The notes beneath the pieces were generated by a model, which was not told the DNA's origin, did no database searches, and was given only the letters and a program-made list of their open reading frames with translations. From the NCBI RefSeq assembly GCF_003173035.1, contig NZ_QGLE01000012.1, positions 85,974 through 149,973 on the forward strand: 64,000 bases of DNA. Direction: 5' to 3'. Source of the DNA: Zavarzinia aquatilis (lineage in GTDB: Bacteria; Pseudomonadota; Alphaproteobacteria; Zavarziniales; Zavarziniaceae). Made by a program: the position numbers and the translations under genes. Positions 17,796 to 28,162 of the stretch are shown here, piece after piece (positions within the stretch are counted from its first letter, which is position 1; each line of letters starts with the position of its first letter).

Positions 17796-18920
17796 TCAGC
17801 CGATGTTGAGCTGGCGGTGGTCGGTCACCTTGAGGTCGTAACCCTCGAGACCGACGATGGTCCGCCGCGTGTTGGAAAGCAGGATCATTTCATGGACGCC
17901 GAGATCGAGCAGGATCTGGGCGCCGATGCCGTAGTCGCGCAGCTCGTTCGCGCCGGGCGCCTTGCCGGCGGCGACCGCGGCGGTGCGGCCGGCGGCGATG
18001 TCGCTCAGCGCGGTCTGGCGGCTGTCGCGGATCAGGACGACGACACCGCGCCCTTCCCGGCCGATTTCCTCCATCGAGGCGGACAGCGGGCTGATGCGGC
18101 CACGGCGGTCGGCCAGCAGGTCCTCGAAGACATTGACCGTGTGCATCCGCACGAGGACCGGCGCCGGCCCCGAGATATCGCCCTTCACGAGGGCGAGATG
18201 CTCGGTCCCGTCGACCTTGTTGCGATAGACGAGGGCGCGGAACTGGCCGCCATGGGCCGAGTCGATCTCGCTCGAGCCGACGTTGGAGACGAGATTGTCC
18301 CAGCGGCGGCGATAGGAGATGAGGTCGGCGATGGTGCCGATCTTCAGGCCGTGGAACTGGGCGAATTTCACGAGGTCGGGCAGACGGGCCATGGTGCCGT
18401 CGTCGTTCATGATCTCGCAGATCACGCCCGACGGGTTCAGCCCGGCGAGGCGCGAGACGTCGACCGCCGCTTCCGTGTGGCCGGCGCGGACGAGCACGCC
18501 GCCGTCGCGCGCGACCAGCGGGAAGACATGACCCGGCGTCGCCAGATCCTGCGGCCCCTTGGACGGGTCGATGGCGACAGCGACGGTATGGGCGCGGTCA
18601 TGGGCCGAAATGCCCGTGGTCACCCCCTCCCGCGCCTCGATCGAGACGGTGAAGGCGGTCTGATGGCGCGAGAGATTGTCCCGGCTCATCAGGGTGAGGC
18701 CAAGCTGTTCGACGCGCTGGCGGGTCATCGACAGGCAGATCAGGCCGCGGCCGTAGCGCGCCATGAAATTGATCGCCTCGGGCGTCGCCATCTGGGCGGG
18801 GATGACGAGGTCGCCCTCGTTCTCCCGGTCCTCGTGATCGACGAGGATGAACATACGGCCGTTGCGGGCGTCCTCGATGATGTCCTCGATCGGGGACAGG
18901 AAATTGGTCCATTCGCTCAT
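17796..18920 (-). CDS. ribB: 3,4-dihydroxy-2-butanone 4-phosphate synthase with degenerate GTP cyclohydrolase II domain (RibBX type)
   Basis: A 374-residue two-domain protein. The N-terminal DHBP synthase half is intact: '[11 protein letters not shown]' (metal and acid residues), '[11 protein letters not shown]', and '[17 protein letters not shown]'. The C-terminal half aligns with GTP cyclohydrolase II by position and by its ending ('[21 protein letters not shown]'), but the Cys-x-x-Cys-type zinc ligands and the catalytic Arg-Cys-Asp-Cys segment are missing, so it should not hydrolyse GTP. The ATG at 18920 overlaps the ribE stop (ATGA) and has a GGAG site; the GTG three codons earlier is less likely. 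A separate ribA is expected elsewhere. Confidence 0.92.
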   Translation of the reverse strand: MSEWTNFLSPIEDIIEDARNGRMFILVDHEDRENEGDLVIPAQMATPEAINFMARYGRGLICLSMTRQRVEQLGLTLMSRDNLSRHQTAFTVSIEAREGVTTGISAHDRAHTVAVAIDPSKGPQDLATPGHVFPLVARDGGVLVRAGHTEAAVDVSRLAGLNPSGVICEIMNDDGTMARLPDLVKFAQFHGLKIGTIADLISYRRRWDNLVSNVGSSEIDSAHGGQFRALVYRNKVDGTEHLALVKGDISGPAPVLVRMHTVNVFEDLLADRRGRISPLSASMEEIGREGRGVVVLIRDSRQTALSDIAAGRTAAVAAGKAPGANELRDYGIGAQILLDLGVHEMILLSNTRRTIVGLEGYDLKVTDHRQLNIG

Positions 18921-19531
18921 GCACGCCACTCCTGCAGTCGGGCCACATAGCGCGCGAGAACGTCGATCTCGAAGTTCAGCCGCGCGCCGGGCACGATCAG
19001 CTCGCGCCGGAAAGTCGTCATCGTCTGTGTGTGGGGGATGACGTTGATCGAGAAGCAGTCGCCCTCGACGGTATTGACGGTCAGGGACACGCCATCGAGC
19101 GCGACCGAACCCTTGGCCGCGACATAGCGGGCGAAGCCTTCGGGCGCCTCGATGGTGATCTTCAGGGAATCGCCTTCGGGCTCGACCGCCGTCACCGTGG
19201 CGAGACCGTCGACATGACCGGTGACGATATGGCCGCCCATCTCGTCGCCCACCTTCAGCGAGCGTTCGAGATTGACGGGGCTGCCCGGTGCCCAGTCGCC
19301 CAGCCTGGTCTTGCGCAGGGTCTCGGCCGAGGCATCGACCTCGAACCAGGCGGAAGCCCCCGCCTTCGCTGGCGCCTTGTCGACCACGGTCAGGCAGACG
19401 CCCGAACAGGCGATGGACGCGCCGATGGCGACACCGCCCATGTCATAGGCGGTCTCGATGCGGAAACGGGTATCGCCGCGCCGCTCCACGGCGGCGATTC
19501 GGCCAACGTCGGTGATGATGCCGGTGAACAT
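18917..19531 (-). CDS. ribE: Riboflavin synthase alpha chain
   Basis: A 204-residue riboflavin synthase with the canonical MFTGII start and two tandem lumazine-binding barrels. The first has 'ACSGVCLTVV', the second 'GSVALDGVSLTVNTV' with 'GGHIVTGHVDG' between. It dismutates two lumazines into riboflavin plus the pyrimidine. I chose the ATG at 19531 (family start) over the GTG three codons upstream. It lies 11 bp after ribD. Confidence 0.96.
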   Translation of the reverse strand: MFTGIITDVGRIAAVERRGDTRFRIETAYDMGGVAIGASIACSGVCLTVVDKAPAKAGASAWFEVDASAETLRKTRLGDWAPGSPVNLERSLKVGDEMGGHIVTGHVDGLATVTAVEPEGDSLKITIEAPEGFARYVAAKGSVALDGVSLTVNTVEGDCFSINVIPHTQTMTTFRRELIVPGARLNFEIDVLARYVARLQEWRA

Positions 19532-19542
19532 GATCGCCACTC

Positions 19543-20664
19543 TTAACGGGACAGACGGTAAATTTCCAAGAGGTCATCCCCGAGACGCTCGACCGCGTCC
19601 AGCGCATAGGTCGGCGCCAGCTTCAGCTTGTCGAGCCCGAGGGCTCCCACGGCGGATCGGCCCTCATCCCCGATGATGCAGGGGCCGCGGAACCAGTAGA
19701 GACGGTCGACGAGGCCGGCATGGACCAGGCTGGCGGCGACCTGACCGCCACCTTCGACCAGAACGCGGGTGATGCCCTTCTCGGCCAGGCGCTTCATCGC
19801 CTGCACCGGGTCGGGATGGCCGCCCGGGCCGCTCGGCACCTCGATCACCTCGACGCCGGCCCTTGTATAGGCGCCGCGCCGCTCCGCCGGGTTGCCGGCG
19901 TTGGTGAAAAGGACCGTCGGCACCTCGCAGGCGGTGCGCACCAGAAAATGGGTCAGCGGCAGGCGCAGCCGGCCGTCGGCGACGATGCGCATGGGCGAGC
20001 GCTGCGACAGGCCGGGCAACCGGCAGGTCAGCTGGGGATTATCGGCGATCGCCGTGCCGACGCCGACCATGACCGCGTCATGCTCTGCCCGCAGCAGGTG
20101 GGAGCGGGCGCGCGCCAGCTCGCCTGTGATCCACTGGCTGTCGCCGGTCCGGGTCGCGATGCAGCCGTCGAGGCTGGTCGCCAGCTTCAGCGTGATGCTC
20201 GGCCGCCCGTCCAGCTTGCAGAAGAAGCCGGCGTTCAGGCTCTGCGCCTCGCATTCCAGGCAACCGGTGGCGACCGCGATACCGGCCGCCTTCAGCAGGG
20301 CGATGCCGCGCCCGGCGACCCGCGGGTCCGGGTCGATGGTGGCGACGACGACACGGGCGACGCCGGCCGCGATCAGCGCCTCGGCGCAGGGGCCGGTCTT
20401 GCCGTGGTGGGAACAGGGCTCCAGCGTGACATAGGCGGTGGCGCCCCGGGCCGCCGCGCCGGCCCGCGCCAGCGCCTCGGTCTCGGCATGGGGCCGGCCG
20501 CCGGGCTGGGTCCAGCCCCGGCCGACGACGGCGCCGTCCTTGACGAGGATACAGCCAACCGCCGGATTGGGCGCGACGTTGCCGAGGCCGCGCCGGGCAA
20601 GGGTCAACGCCGCCGCCATGTGGCGGCGGTCGATGTCGGAGAAGCGGTCAGTCGTTGTCCGCAC
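19543..20664 (-). CDS. ribD: Bifunctional pyrimidine deaminase/reductase
   Basis: A 373-residue RibD. The N-terminal deaminase has the zinc site HAE ('[11 protein letters not shown]') and PCxxxGKTxPC ('[11 protein letters not shown]'). The C-terminal reductase has the NADPH-binding '[12 protein letters not shown]'. The frame is open 25 codons further, but that would overlap nrdR by 92 nt. The GTG at 20664, overlapping nrdR by 17 nt, precedes the usual '[14 protein letters not shown]' N-terminus. ATG at 20619 is the other option. It performs the second and third steps of riboflavin synthesis. Confidence 0.93.
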   Translation of the reverse strand: MRTTTDRFSDIDRRHMAAALTLARRGLGNVAPNPAVGCILVKDGAVVGRGWTQPGGRPHAETEALARAGAAARGATAYVTLEPCSHHGKTGPCAEALIAAGVARVVVATIDPDPRVAGRGIALLKAAGIAVATGCLECEAQSLNAGFFCKLDGRPSITLKLATSLDGCIATRTGDSQWITGELARARSHLLRAEHDAVMVGVGTAIADNPQLTCRLPGLSQRSPMRIVADGRLRLPLTHFLVRTACEVPTVLFTNAGNPAERRGAYTRAGVEVIEVPSGPGGHPDPVQAMKRLAEKGITRVLVEGGGQVAASLVHAGLVDRLYWFRGPCIIGDEGRSAVGALGLDKLKLAPTYALDAVERLGDDLLEIYRLSR

Positions 20665-21109
20665 CGGCCAGCCGCCCGACGAAAGTCTCGAAATCCTTGG
20701 CCTCGCGGAAATTGCGGTAGACCGAGGCGTAGCGGACATAGGCGACCGAGTCGATGGAGGCGAGGCCTTCCATCACCATCTCGCCGACGAGGTCCGAGGG
20801 AATCTCGCTCTCGCCCATCGACTCGAGACGGCGGACGATGCCGGAGATCATCCGCTCCACCCGCTCGGGTTCGACGGGGCGCTTGCGCAGGGCGATCATG
20901 ATCGACCGGGCCAGCTTGTCGCGGTCGAAGGGCACGCGGCGGCCGCTCTTCTTCACGATGGTGATTTCGCGCAGCTGCACCCGCTCGAACGTGGTGAAAC
21001 GGGCGCCGCAGCCGGGGCAGAAGCGCCGCCGCCGGATCGCCGCGTTGTCCTCGGTCGGACGGCTGTCCTTCACCTGGGTTTCTTCATGGCCGCAGAACGG
21101 GCAGCGCAT
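20648..21109 (-). CDS. nrdR: Transcriptional repressor NrdR
   Basis: A 153-residue NrdR with an N-terminal zinc ribbon (Cys3, Cys6, Cys31, Cys34) and an ATP-cone domain ('[18 protein letters not shown]'). It senses dATP/ATP and represses ribonucleotide reductase genes. The glyA-nrdR-ribD neighbourhood is conserved in alphaproteobacteria, although no nrd gene lies in this window. Confidence 0.97.
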   Translation of the reverse strand: MRCPFCGHEETQVKDSRPTEDNAAIRRRRFCPGCGARFTTFERVQLREITIVKKSGRRVPFDRDKLARSIMIALRKRPVEPERVERMISGIVRRLESMGESEIPSDLVGEMVMEGLASIDSVAYVRYASVYRNFREAKDFETFVGRLAGADND

Positions 21110-21178
21110 CGTGTTCCCCCCTAGCCCCGACGAAAGCAGCGGCGCCGCGAAAGCCCGTCGCGGCGCCGCCTCACTGGA

Positions 21179-22480
21179 TTAACGATAGATCGGGAAATCG
21201 GCGCAGAGCCGGGTGACCTTCTCGGCCACCGCCTTCTCGACCGCGCCATTGCCCTCGACGCCATTGGCGGCGAGACCGTCCAGCACTTCCGCGATCAGGT
21301 CGGCGACATACTGGAACTCGGCGACGCCGAAGCCCCGGGTGGTGCCGGCCGGCGTGCCGAGACGGATGCCCGAGGTGACCATCGGCTTTTCCGGATCGAA
21401 GGGGATGCCGTTCTTGTTGCAGGTGATCTGGGCCCGGTCGAGCGCCTTCTCGGCGATATTGCCGGTCAGCTTCTTCGGCCGCAGGTCGACCAGCATCACA
21501 TGGGTGTCGGTGCCGCCCGAGACGAGATCGAAGCCGTGGCCCTTCAGCCGCTCGGCCAGCGCCTTGGCATTCTCGACCACCTGGCGGGCATAGGCCTTGA
21601 ACTCGGGCTGCAGCGCCTCGCCGAAGGCGACCGCCTTGGCCGCGATGACATGCATCAGCGGACCGCCCTGCAGGCCGGGGAAGACCGCCGAATTGATCTT
21701 CTTGCCGAGGTCGGCATCCCGCGTGAGGATCATGCCGCCGCGCGGACCGCGCAGGGTCTTGTGCGTCGTCGTCGTCACGACATGGGCGTGATCGAGCGGA
21801 TTGGGATGGGCGCCACCCGCGACGAGACCGGCGAAATGCGCCATGTCGACCATGAAATAGGCGCCCACCTTGTCGGCGATGGCCCGGAACTTGCCAAAGT
21901 CGATCTGACGCGGATAGGCCGAGCCGCCGGCGATGATCACCTTCGGCTTATGCTCGAGGGCGAGAGCCTCGACTTCGGCGAAGTCGATCTGATGGGTGTC
22001 GGGGCGCACCGAATAGGGCACCGGCTTGAACCATTTGCCCGACTGGTTGGCCGGCGCGCCATGGGTCAGGTGACCGCCCGCGGCGAGATTGAGGCCGAGA
22101 AAGGTGTCGCCCGGCGACATCAGGGCGAAGAACACCGCCTGATTGGCCTGGGCGCCCGAATGGGGCTGGACGTTGGCGTAGGTCGCGCCGAACAGTTGGC
22201 AGGCGCGGGCAATCGCCGCGGCCTCCGCCTTGTCGACTTCCTCGCAGCCGCCGTAGTAGCGCTTGCCCGGGTAGCCTTCGGCATATTTGTTGGTCAGGAC
22301 CGAGCCCTGGGCTTCCAGCACCGCCTTGGAGACGATGTTCTCGGAGGCGATCAGCTCGATGAAATTCTGCTGGCGGTGCAACTCGAGGTCGATCGCATGG
22401 GCGAGCTCGGGATCCCGGTCGGCGAGGCTGCCGCCGAAGAAGGGCGAGAGATTGGAAAGGGTGGCGGGAGTCGCGGTCAT
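21179..22480 (-). CDS. glyA: Serine hydroxymethyltransferase
   Basis: A 433-residue PLP enzyme that interconverts serine and glycine, loading one-carbon units onto tetrahydrofolate. The PLP-lysine motif '[13 protein letters not shown]' and the N-terminal '[14 protein letters not shown]' are intact, as is the '[14 protein letters not shown]' loop. The frame continues 47 codons upstream into the rpiB end. The ATG at 22480 has a GAGG site and gives normal family length. rpiB ends 34 bp upstream. Confidence 0.97.
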   Translation of the reverse strand: MTATPATLSNLSPFFGGSLADRDPELAHAIDLELHRQQNFIELIASENIVSKAVLEAQGSVLTNKYAEGYPGKRYYGGCEEVDKAEAAAIARACQLFGATYANVQPHSGAQANQAVFFALMSPGDTFLGLNLAAGGHLTHGAPANQSGKWFKPVPYSVRPDTHQIDFAEVEALALEHKPKVIIAGGSAYPRQIDFGKFRAIADKVGAYFMVDMAHFAGLVAGGAHPNPLDHAHVVTTTTHKTLRGPRGGMILTRDADLGKKINSAVFPGLQGGPLMHVIAAKAVAFGEALQPEFKAYARQVVENAKALAERLKGHGFDLVSGGTDTHVMLVDLRPKKLTGNIAEKALDRAQITCNKNGIPFDPEKPMVTSGIRLGTPAGTTRGFGVAEFQYVADLIAEVLDGLAANGVEGNGAVEKAVAEKVTRLCADFPIYR

Positions 22481-22514
22481 GGACGGACCTCGCAAGTTTG
22501 GTGACGAAACGGGT

Positions 22515-22982
22515 TCAGCAGGACGTGGCGCCGGATGCGCCCGAGCTCGGCGGGCATCCCAGCTTGGCGACACGGCCGGCATGGCGGCCCCCTTCATAGG
22601 GGGTCTCGAGGAAGGCGACAAGGCAATCGCGCGCGACCTCGAGGCCGATCATGCGCGCACCGAGCACCAGGACGTTGGCATCGTTGTGCTGGCGCGACAG
22701 GCGCGCGGTCAGGCCGTTGTGGCACAGCGCGGCGCGGATCGCGGGATCGCGGTTCAGCGCGATCGAAATACCGATGCCCGAGCCGCAGATGGCGATGCCC
22801 TTTTCAACCTTGCCGGTGGTGACGGCCTGCGCCAGGGCATAGCCGAAATCGGGATAATCGACCGAAGCGGGGCCATTGGTGCCGAGATCGAGCACCTCGA
22901 AGCCACGGGCCTTCAGCTCGTCGGCGAGGAAAGATTTCAGTTCGACGCCGGCATGATCGGACGCCAGGGCAATGACGGACAC
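22515..22982 (-). CDS. rpiB: Ribose-5-phosphate isomerase B
   Basis: A 155-residue RpiB/LacAB isomerase. '[16 protein letters not shown]' begins the fold, '[13 protein letters not shown]' carries the catalytic Cys, and '[18 protein letters not shown]' is typical. It converts ribose 5-phosphate and ribulose 5-phosphate, and ribulose 5-phosphate is the substrate of RibB two genes away in the same run. It starts with GTG, with GGAGGG about 11 nt upstream. It heads the rpiB-glyA-nrdR-rib-nusB-thiL series. Confidence 0.95.
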   Translation of the reverse strand: MSVIALASDHAGVELKSFLADELKARGFEVLDLGTNGPASVDYPDFGYALAQAVTTGKVEKGIAICGSGIGISIALNRDPAIRAALCHNGLTARLSRQHNDANVLVLGARMIGLEVARDCLVAFLETPYEGGRHAGRVAKLGCPPSSGASGATSC

Positions 22983-23046
22983 GGCAGCGCGCCCTCCGGA
23001 CTATGATGGCAGGGGGCGGACGTTACCAGATGTCGGCGACCAACGC

Positions 23047-23073
23047 CATGCCGCACACCATGGGTGCGGCATG
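23047..23073. other. 10-bp stem-loop after the gst gene
   Basis: CATGCCGCAC and GTGCGGCATG form a perfect 10-bp stem around a 7-nt loop between gst and rpiB. There is no T-run on either strand, so it is a hairpin of unknown role, perhaps a Rho-assisted end or an mRNA stabiliser. Confidence 0.5.
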
Positions 23074-23092
23074 ACGTCGGCGCAGGGGCGCC

Positions 23093-23731
23093 TCAGCCGC
23101 CGAACATGGCCTTTTCGGCCGACACCGCCTCGATGAAGGCGCCGCGGGCGAGGATGGTCGCGACATAGGCGGCCAGCTTCGGATAGGTCGCGGCGTCGAT
23201 TTCGTAACCCGAATGGTTCAGGTTCACGATCTGGGCCGCGACGGCGATATCGGCGAGGGTCAGGCGGTCGCCGACCAGGAAGTTGCTCGCCGGGATCTGG
23301 CTTTCGAGATAGGCGAGCAGCGGCGGCAGGCCTTCCGTCTCGGCCTTGGCGGCGGCGGCTTCGTCGCCCTGCTGGCCCATCAGGCGCGGCATGACCACGC
23401 GGTTCCAGAAGATCGGCGCGACCTGGGCCGACAGCACGGTATCGGCGAATTCCTCGAACCAGATGGCGCGGGCGCGCAGCGCCGGCTCGGCCGGCAGCAC
23501 CGGCGCGTCGGGGAACTTCGCCTCGAGATAGGTGATGATCGCCGTCGAGTCACAGATCTTGAAGTCGCCGTCGGTGAAGCCCGGAATCTTGCCGAGCGGG
23601 CTGATGCCGCGGAAGTTCGGGCTGGAATCGCCCGGCATCACCGGCTGATGCTCGAACGCGAGGCCCTTTTCCTTCAGGGTGACCAGCGTCTTGCGCACGA
23701 ACGGGGACAGGCCCACGCCATAGAGAATCAT
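23093..23731 (-). CDS. Glutathione S-transferase family protein
   Basis: A 212-residue GST. The thioredoxin-like N-terminus reads 'LYGVGLSPFVRKTLVTLKEKG', with Ser in the usual Ser/Cys active-site position, the cis-Pro in 'GKIPGFTDG' and the DSTAI glutathione-contact motif. The C-terminal helical domain carries 'DRLTLADIAVAAQIVNL', the N-capping signature. It conjugates or reduces substrates with glutathione in the cytosol. The substrate is unknown. It lies between aspS and rpiB with a hairpin repeat upstream. Confidence 0.92.
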   Translation of the reverse strand: MILYGVGLSPFVRKTLVTLKEKGLAFEHQPVMPGDSSPNFRGISPLGKIPGFTDGDFKICDSTAIITYLEAKFPDAPVLPAEPALRARAIWFEEFADTVLSAQVAPIFWNRVVMPRLMGQQGDEAAAAKAETEGLPPLLAYLESQIPASNFLVGDRLTLADIAVAAQIVNLNHSGYEIDAATYPKLAAYVATILARGAFIEAVSAEKAMFGG

Positions 23732-23840
23732 CGTTACCTCCCTTGCCCCTTATTCCCAGGGCAGGGCTGGACAATGACTCGTTCCCACCGCCGAAACCAG
23801 CCCCCCGGAGGGGCGGGAGGGGATCCCATGCCCCCCTTTT

Positions 23841-23868
23841 CGTCATTCCGGCGAAGGCCGGAATGACG
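23841..23868. repeat. Single hairpin repeat, locus 2
   Basis: A perfect palindrome with 12-bp arms and a GAAG loop (CGTCATTCCGGC/GCCGGAATGACG) lies between the aspS 3' end and the gst start. It is the cleanest copy of the family; here it is single rather than paired. Confidence 0.85.
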
Positions 23869-23885
23869 AATGTCGGGGGCCGAGC

Positions 23886-25667
23886 CTACTTCTTCTCCGG
23901 CACGGCCAGCCGGATCGAAAGTTCGCGCAGCTGCTTCGGGGTGACCTCGGCGGGGGCGCCCATCATCAGGTCCTCGGCCTTCTGGTTCATCGGGAAGACA
24001 ATGACTTCGCGGATGTTCGGCTCGTCCGCCAGCAGCATGACGATACGGTCGACACCCGGGGCGATACCGCCGTGGGGCGGGGCGCCGTAGCGGAAGGCGT
24101 TCAGCATGCCGCCGAAGCGCCGCTCCACCTCCTCGGCCGGATAGCCGGCGATGTCGAAGGCCTTCAGCATGATGTCAGGGCGGTGGTTCCGGATCGCGCC
24201 CGACGACAGTTCGATGCCGTTGCAGACGATATCGTACTGATAGGCGTTGATGGTCAGCGGATCCTTGGTTTCCAGGGCTTCCATGCCGCCCTGGGGCATC
24301 GAGAACGGGTTGTGCGAGAAGATGATCTTCTTCTCGTCCTCGTCATATTCGAACATCGGGAAGTCGACGATCCAGCAGAAGCGGAAGGTGTCCTTCTCGA
24401 CGAGGCCGAGTTCGTTGCCGATGCGGGTGCGGGCGAAACCGGCCAGCTTGGCCGCCGGCAACTCCTTGTCGCAGGCGAAGAAGATGGCGTCGCCATCCTT
24501 GCAGCCCGAGAGTTCCTTGAGCTGGGCGACCCGCTCCGGCCCGATGTTCTTGGCCACCGGGCCCTTGCCCGCCTCGCCCTCGAAGATGACATAGCCAAGG
24601 CCGGCGGCGCCTTCGCCCCGGGCCCAGTCGTTCATCTTGTCGAAGAAGCTGCGCGGCTGGCTGGCGGCGCCCGGCGCCGGGATGCCGCGCACCACCGCGC
24701 CCTGCTCGACCGCCTTGGCGAAGATGCCGAAGCCCGAGCCGCGGAAGATTTCCGAGACGTCGACGATCTTGATCGGGTTGCGCAGGTCGGGCTTGTCGTT
24801 GCCGTACCACAGCATCGAATCGCGATAGGCGATATGGGGGAAGGCGCCCTCGGCGATGGTCTTCGTGGAGAATTCGCGGAACACGCCCGCCACCACGGGC
24901 TCGACCGCCGCGAAAACGTCGTCCTGAGTGACGAAGCTCATCTCGAGATCGAGCTGGTAGAATTCGCCCGGGCTGCGGTCGGCGCGGGCATCCTCGTCGC
25001 GGAAACAGGGCGCGATCTGGAAGTAGCGGTCGAAGCCCGCGACCATGAGCAGCTGCTTGAACTGCTGCGGCGCCTGCGGCAGGGCATAGAACTTGCCCGG
25101 GTGCATCCGGCTCGGCACCAGGAAGTCGCGCGCGCCTTCGGGGCTGGACGCCGTCAGGATCGGCGTCTGGAATTCCATGAAGCCCTGCTCGATCATGCGG
25201 CGGCGCAAGCTGGCGATCACCTTCGAGCGCAGGATGATGTTCTGGTGCAGCTTGTCGCGGCGCAGGTCGAGGAAGCGGTACTTCAGCCGGATGTCCTCGG
25301 GGTAGTCGTGCTCGCCGAAGACCGGCATCGGCAGCTCTTCGGCGGCCGACTGCACGGCGATCTCGGCGATGCGGACTTCGACCGCGCCCGTCGCGAGGTT
25401 GGCGTTCTCGGTCCCTTCGGCGCGCCGCACCACGGGGCCGGTCACGGTGACGACCGATTCGGCCCGCAGGGACTCGACGGTCCTGAAGGCGGCGGCGCCC
25501 TCGTCGATCTCGATCACGCATTGCGTGATGCCGTAATGATCGCGCAGGTCGACGAAGAGAAGATTGCCGTGATCGCGCTTGCGATGGACCCAGCCCGAGA
25601 GACGGACGGTCGTGCCGATGTCGGCGGCGGTCAGCTGGCCGCAGGTGTGGCTGCGATAGGCGTGCAT
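23886..25667 (-). CDS. aspS: Aspartyl-tRNA synthetase (probably non-discriminating, Asp/Asn)
   Basis: A 593-residue bacterial-type class II synthetase. It has an N-terminal anticodon OB-fold ('[14 protein letters not shown]'), class II motifs including '[19 protein letters not shown]', a GAD insertion, and motif 3 '[12 protein letters not shown]'. His33 and Gly85 match the residues that allow the Pseudomonas aeruginosa enzyme to accept both tRNA-Asp and tRNA-Asn, whereas the discriminating E. coli enzyme has Leu and Lys there. That predicts Asn-tRNA is made through GatCAB. It is divergent from the Rieske oxygenase gene. Confidence 0.96.
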   Translation of the reverse strand: MHAYRSHTCGQLTAADIGTTVRLSGWVHRKRDHGNLLFVDLRDHYGITQCVIEIDEGAAAFRTVESLRAESVVTVTGPVVRRAEGTENANLATGAVEVRIAEIAVQSAAEELPMPVFGEHDYPEDIRLKYRFLDLRRDKLHQNIILRSKVIASLRRRMIEQGFMEFQTPILTASSPEGARDFLVPSRMHPGKFYALPQAPQQFKQLLMVAGFDRYFQIAPCFRDEDARADRSPGEFYQLDLEMSFVTQDDVFAAVEPVVAGVFREFSTKTIAEGAFPHIAYRDSMLWYGNDKPDLRNPIKIVDVSEIFRGSGFGIFAKAVEQGAVVRGIPAPGAASQPRSFFDKMNDWARGEGAAGLGYVIFEGEAGKGPVAKNIGPERVAQLKELSGCKDGDAIFFACDKELPAAKLAGFARTRIGNELGLVEKDTFRFCWIVDFPMFEYDEDEKKIIFSHNPFSMPQGGMEALETKDPLTINAYQYDIVCNGIELSSGAIRNHRPDIMLKAFDIAGYPAEEVERRFGGMLNAFRYGAPPHGGIAPGVDRIVMLLADEPNIREVIVFPMNQKAEDLMMGAPAEVTPKQLRELSIRLAVPEKK

Positions 25668-25773
25668 GGTATGAACTTCTCCGATGCGGTCGCCGGGTTT
25701 TACGGGGGCGGGCGCGCCTTAGCAAGCCCGGCCCGCAAGCCTTGCAACAGCCATGCGCCATCTGGAGGGGCGT

Positions 25774-25788
25774 ATTTCCCGCGGAAAT
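25774..25788. promoter_or_regulatory. Small palindrome upstream of the Rieske oxygenase gene
   Basis: ATTTCC-CGC-GGAAAT, a 6-bp perfect inverted repeat, lies 18 nt before the oxygenase start in the 139-bp gap shared with aspS. It could be an operator; nothing else supports this. Confidence 0.3.
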
Positions 25789-25806
25789 TTGCTAACAAGC
25801 GGGATC

Positions 25807-26910
25807 ATGACCGAAACCACCGCCCTCTCCGCCCCGGAAACCGCCGAAATTCGCCCCGCCCGTGGCATCGACGCGCCGGTGTGGCTGCGCGACCTGTGGT
25901 ATCTCGCCCTGCCCTCGCGCGAGCTGAAGGCGGGCGCCATGCTGGCCAAAAGCCTGCTGGGCGAGCCTGTGCTGCTGGCGCGGGAAGCCGGCGGCACGGC
26001 CTTTGCCCTGCGCGACATCTGCCCTCACCGGGGCATTCCGCTGTCCTGCGGCCGCTTTGACGGTAGCGACGTCGAATGCTGCTATCATGGCTGGCGTTTC
26101 GACAAGACGGGGACCTGCACCGCCATCCCCGCCCTGACCGCCGAACAGGGCGAGACGATCAGGATCGACCGCATCAAGGTCCGGCGCTATCCCCTCGCCG
26201 AGAAACACGGGCTGATCTGGGTCTTCATCGGCGACGAGCGCCTCGCGGAGACGACGCCGGTGCCGGACGTGCCGGGCTTCGAGACGGGCGCCCGCCCGTC
26301 CCATGTCGAGAAGATGATCTTCCCCTGCCCGCTCGACGATGCGGTGGTCGGGCTGATGGACCCCGCGCATGGGCCTTACGTCCACCGGTCGTGGTGGTGG
26401 CGGACCAAGGCCTCGATGCACGAGAAGGCGAAGCAGTTCGCCCCCTCCTTCCTCGGTTTCACCATGGTGCGGCACGCGCCGTCGAAGAATTCCTTCGCCT
26501 ACCGCCTGCTGGGCGGCAAGCCGGAGACCGAGATTTCCTTCCGCCTGCCGGGCATCCGCACCGAGGAAATCAATGTCGGCAAACATCGTTTCGCGGGTTT
26601 GACGGCGATCACACCGCTGACCGCCAATTCCTGCGAGATTACCCAGGCCATGTATTGGACCATGCCCTGGGTCACCGCGCTGAAACCCGTCCTGCGCCAT
26701 TTCGCCCGCACCTTCCTGAAACAGGACGGCGACATCGTCACCATGCAGCAGGCGGGTCTTGCCCATGGCCCGTCGCTGATGCTGCTCGAGGACGCGGATA
26801 CCCAGGCCAAATGGTATTATCTTCTGAAGAAGGAATTCGCGAAGGCCAAGGCCGAGGGCCGCGAGTTCCAGAATCCGGTCAAGGCGCGTGTCTTGCGCTG
26901 GCGGTCCTGA
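25807..26910 (+). CDS. Rieske 2Fe-2S aromatic-ring-type oxygenase
   Basis: A 367-residue oxygenase component. The N-terminal Rieske domain has both ligand pairs, 'CPHRG' and 'CCYHGWRF' (C-x-H and C-x2-H), about residues 77-100. The catalytic part has Asp and two His in 'LDDAVVGLMDPAHGPYVH', the mononuclear iron site. The length and spacing resemble vanillate O-demethylase or pheophorbide-a-oxygenase-like enzymes rather than ring dioxygenases. No reductase or ferredoxin gene is adjacent. The ATG at 25807 was chosen over an upstream start because it follows the palindrome and gap. The substrate is unknown. Confidence 0.9.
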   Translation: MTETTALSAPETAEIRPARGIDAPVWLRDLWYLALPSRELKAGAMLAKSLLGEPVLLAREAGGTAFALRDICPHRGIPLSCGRFDGSDVECCYHGWRFDKTGTCTAIPALTAEQGETIRIDRIKVRRYPLAEKHGLIWVFIGDERLAETTPVPDVPGFETGARPSHVEKMIFPCPLDDAVVGLMDPAHGPYVHRSWWWRTKASMHEKAKQFAPSFLGFTMVRHAPSKNSFAYRLLGGKPETEISFRLPGIRTEEINVGKHRFAGLTAITPLTANSCEITQAMYWTMPWVTALKPVLRHFARTFLKQDGDIVTMQQAGLAHGPSLMLLEDADTQAKWYYLLKKEFAKAKAEGREFQNPVKARVLRWRS

Positions 26911-26958
26911 CGGACCCGCCGCCGGTTGCCGAGTGCTGAAAGGACGAATGATTTTCCG

Positions 26959-28134
26959 ATGCCTAAGGGTTACCTCCACATCAAGGACACGGAAGAGCTG
27001 AAGGCGCTGGTCGAGCGTCTGAAACAAGCCGAATACGTCACGGTCGATACCGAATTCCTGCGCGACAACACCTATTGGCCGAAGCTGTGCCTCGTTCAGG
27101 TGGCCGGGCCCGATGTCGCCGCCATCATCGACCCGGTCGCGCCGCTGATCGACCTGCAGCCCCTGTTCGACCTGATGGTCGATCCCAAGGTGCTGAAGGT
27201 GTTCCATGCCGCGCGCCAGGACATCGAGATTTTCCTGAAACTGTCGGGCCGGATTCCGGAGCCGCTGTTCGATACCCAGGTCGCCGCCATGGTCTGCGGC
27301 TATGGCGACAGCGTGTCCTACGAGACGCTGGTGGCCAAGATCGCCCGCGCCAGCCTCGACAAGTCGTCGCGCTTCACCGACTGGAGCCGCCGGCCCCTGA
27401 CCGACCGCCAGCTGACCTATGCCATCGGCGACGTCACCCACCTGCGCAAGGTCTACGACGTGCTGTGGGCCGACCTCGAGCGCAGCGGCCGCACCGACTG
27501 GCTGGACAGCGAGATGGCGGTCCTGATGGACCCCGCGACCTATATCGTCGAGCCGGCGGACGCCTGGCAGCGCATCAAGACAAGGACCACCAACCGCCGC
27601 TTCCTCGCCGTGCTGCGCGAAGTCGCCGCCTGGCGCGAGACCGAGGCGCGTGCCCGCGACCTGCCGCGCGGCCGGATGCTGAAGGACGACGCCCTGCTCG
27701 AGATCGCGGCCCATCCGCCGACCTCGATCGACGACATGAAGCAGTCGCGCGGCGTGCCCAAGGGTTTCGCCGACGGCCGCCTCGGCCCGTCGCTGCTCGA
27801 AGCGGTGCAGCGCGGCCTCGATTGTCCCGAGGACCAGCTGCCCGAGGCCGAGAAGGTGACGGAAGCACCGCGTGGCGTCGGCCCGCTGGTCGAATTGCTG
27901 AAGGTCATGCTGAAGCTCCAGTGCGAGGATCACGGCGTCGCCCAGAAGCTGGTCGCCAATACCGCCGACCTCGAAGCCATCGCCGGCAACGACGAGGCCG
28001 ATGTCCCCGCCCTGCACGGCTGGCGCCGCAAGGTCTTTGGCGAAGCCGCCCTCGACCTGAAGCACGGGCGCCTCGCCCTCGCCGCCGAAGGGCGGCGGAT
28101 CAAGTTGATCAAGCTCGGCCAGGGCGCCGGCTGA
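26959..28134 (+). CDS. rnd: Ribonuclease D
   Basis: A 391-residue 3'-5' exoribonuclease of the DEDDy type. It has Exo I 'VDTEFLRDNTYWP' (D and E), Exo II 'FHAARQDIE' and Exo III 'YAIGDVTHLRKVY', followed by an HRDC domain ('RGRMLKDDALLEIAAHPP'). It trims tRNA 3' ends and other stable RNAs. The ATG at 26959 gives the family-like N-terminus; the frame extends upstream only to a TTG. It lies 48 bp after the Rieske oxygenase and could be cotranscribed. Confidence 0.94.
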   Translation: MPKGYLHIKDTEELKALVERLKQAEYVTVDTEFLRDNTYWPKLCLVQVAGPDVAAIIDPVAPLIDLQPLFDLMVDPKVLKVFHAARQDIEIFLKLSGRIPEPLFDTQVAAMVCGYGDSVSYETLVAKIARASLDKSSRFTDWSRRPLTDRQLTYAIGDVTHLRKVYDVLWADLERSGRTDWLDSEMAVLMDPATYIVEPADAWQRIKTRTTNRRFLAVLREVAAWRETEARARDLPRGRMLKDDALLEIAAHPPTSIDDMKQSRGVPKGFADGRLGPSLLEAVQRGLDCPEDQLPEAEKVTEAPRGVGPLVELLKVMLKLQCEDHGVAQKLVANTADLEAIAGNDEADVPALHGWRRKVFGEAALDLKHGRLALAAEGRRIKLIKLGQGAG

Positions 28135-28162
28135 TCCCCCTGACAGCGCGAGAGGAAGCCGC

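Noticed and set aside
17796..22480. FMN or glycine riboswitch upstream of the riboflavin or glyA genes
   Set aside because: The genes overlap or are only 6-69 bp apart, too short for an FMN element; glyA has a 34-bp upstream gap. No conserved core was seen.
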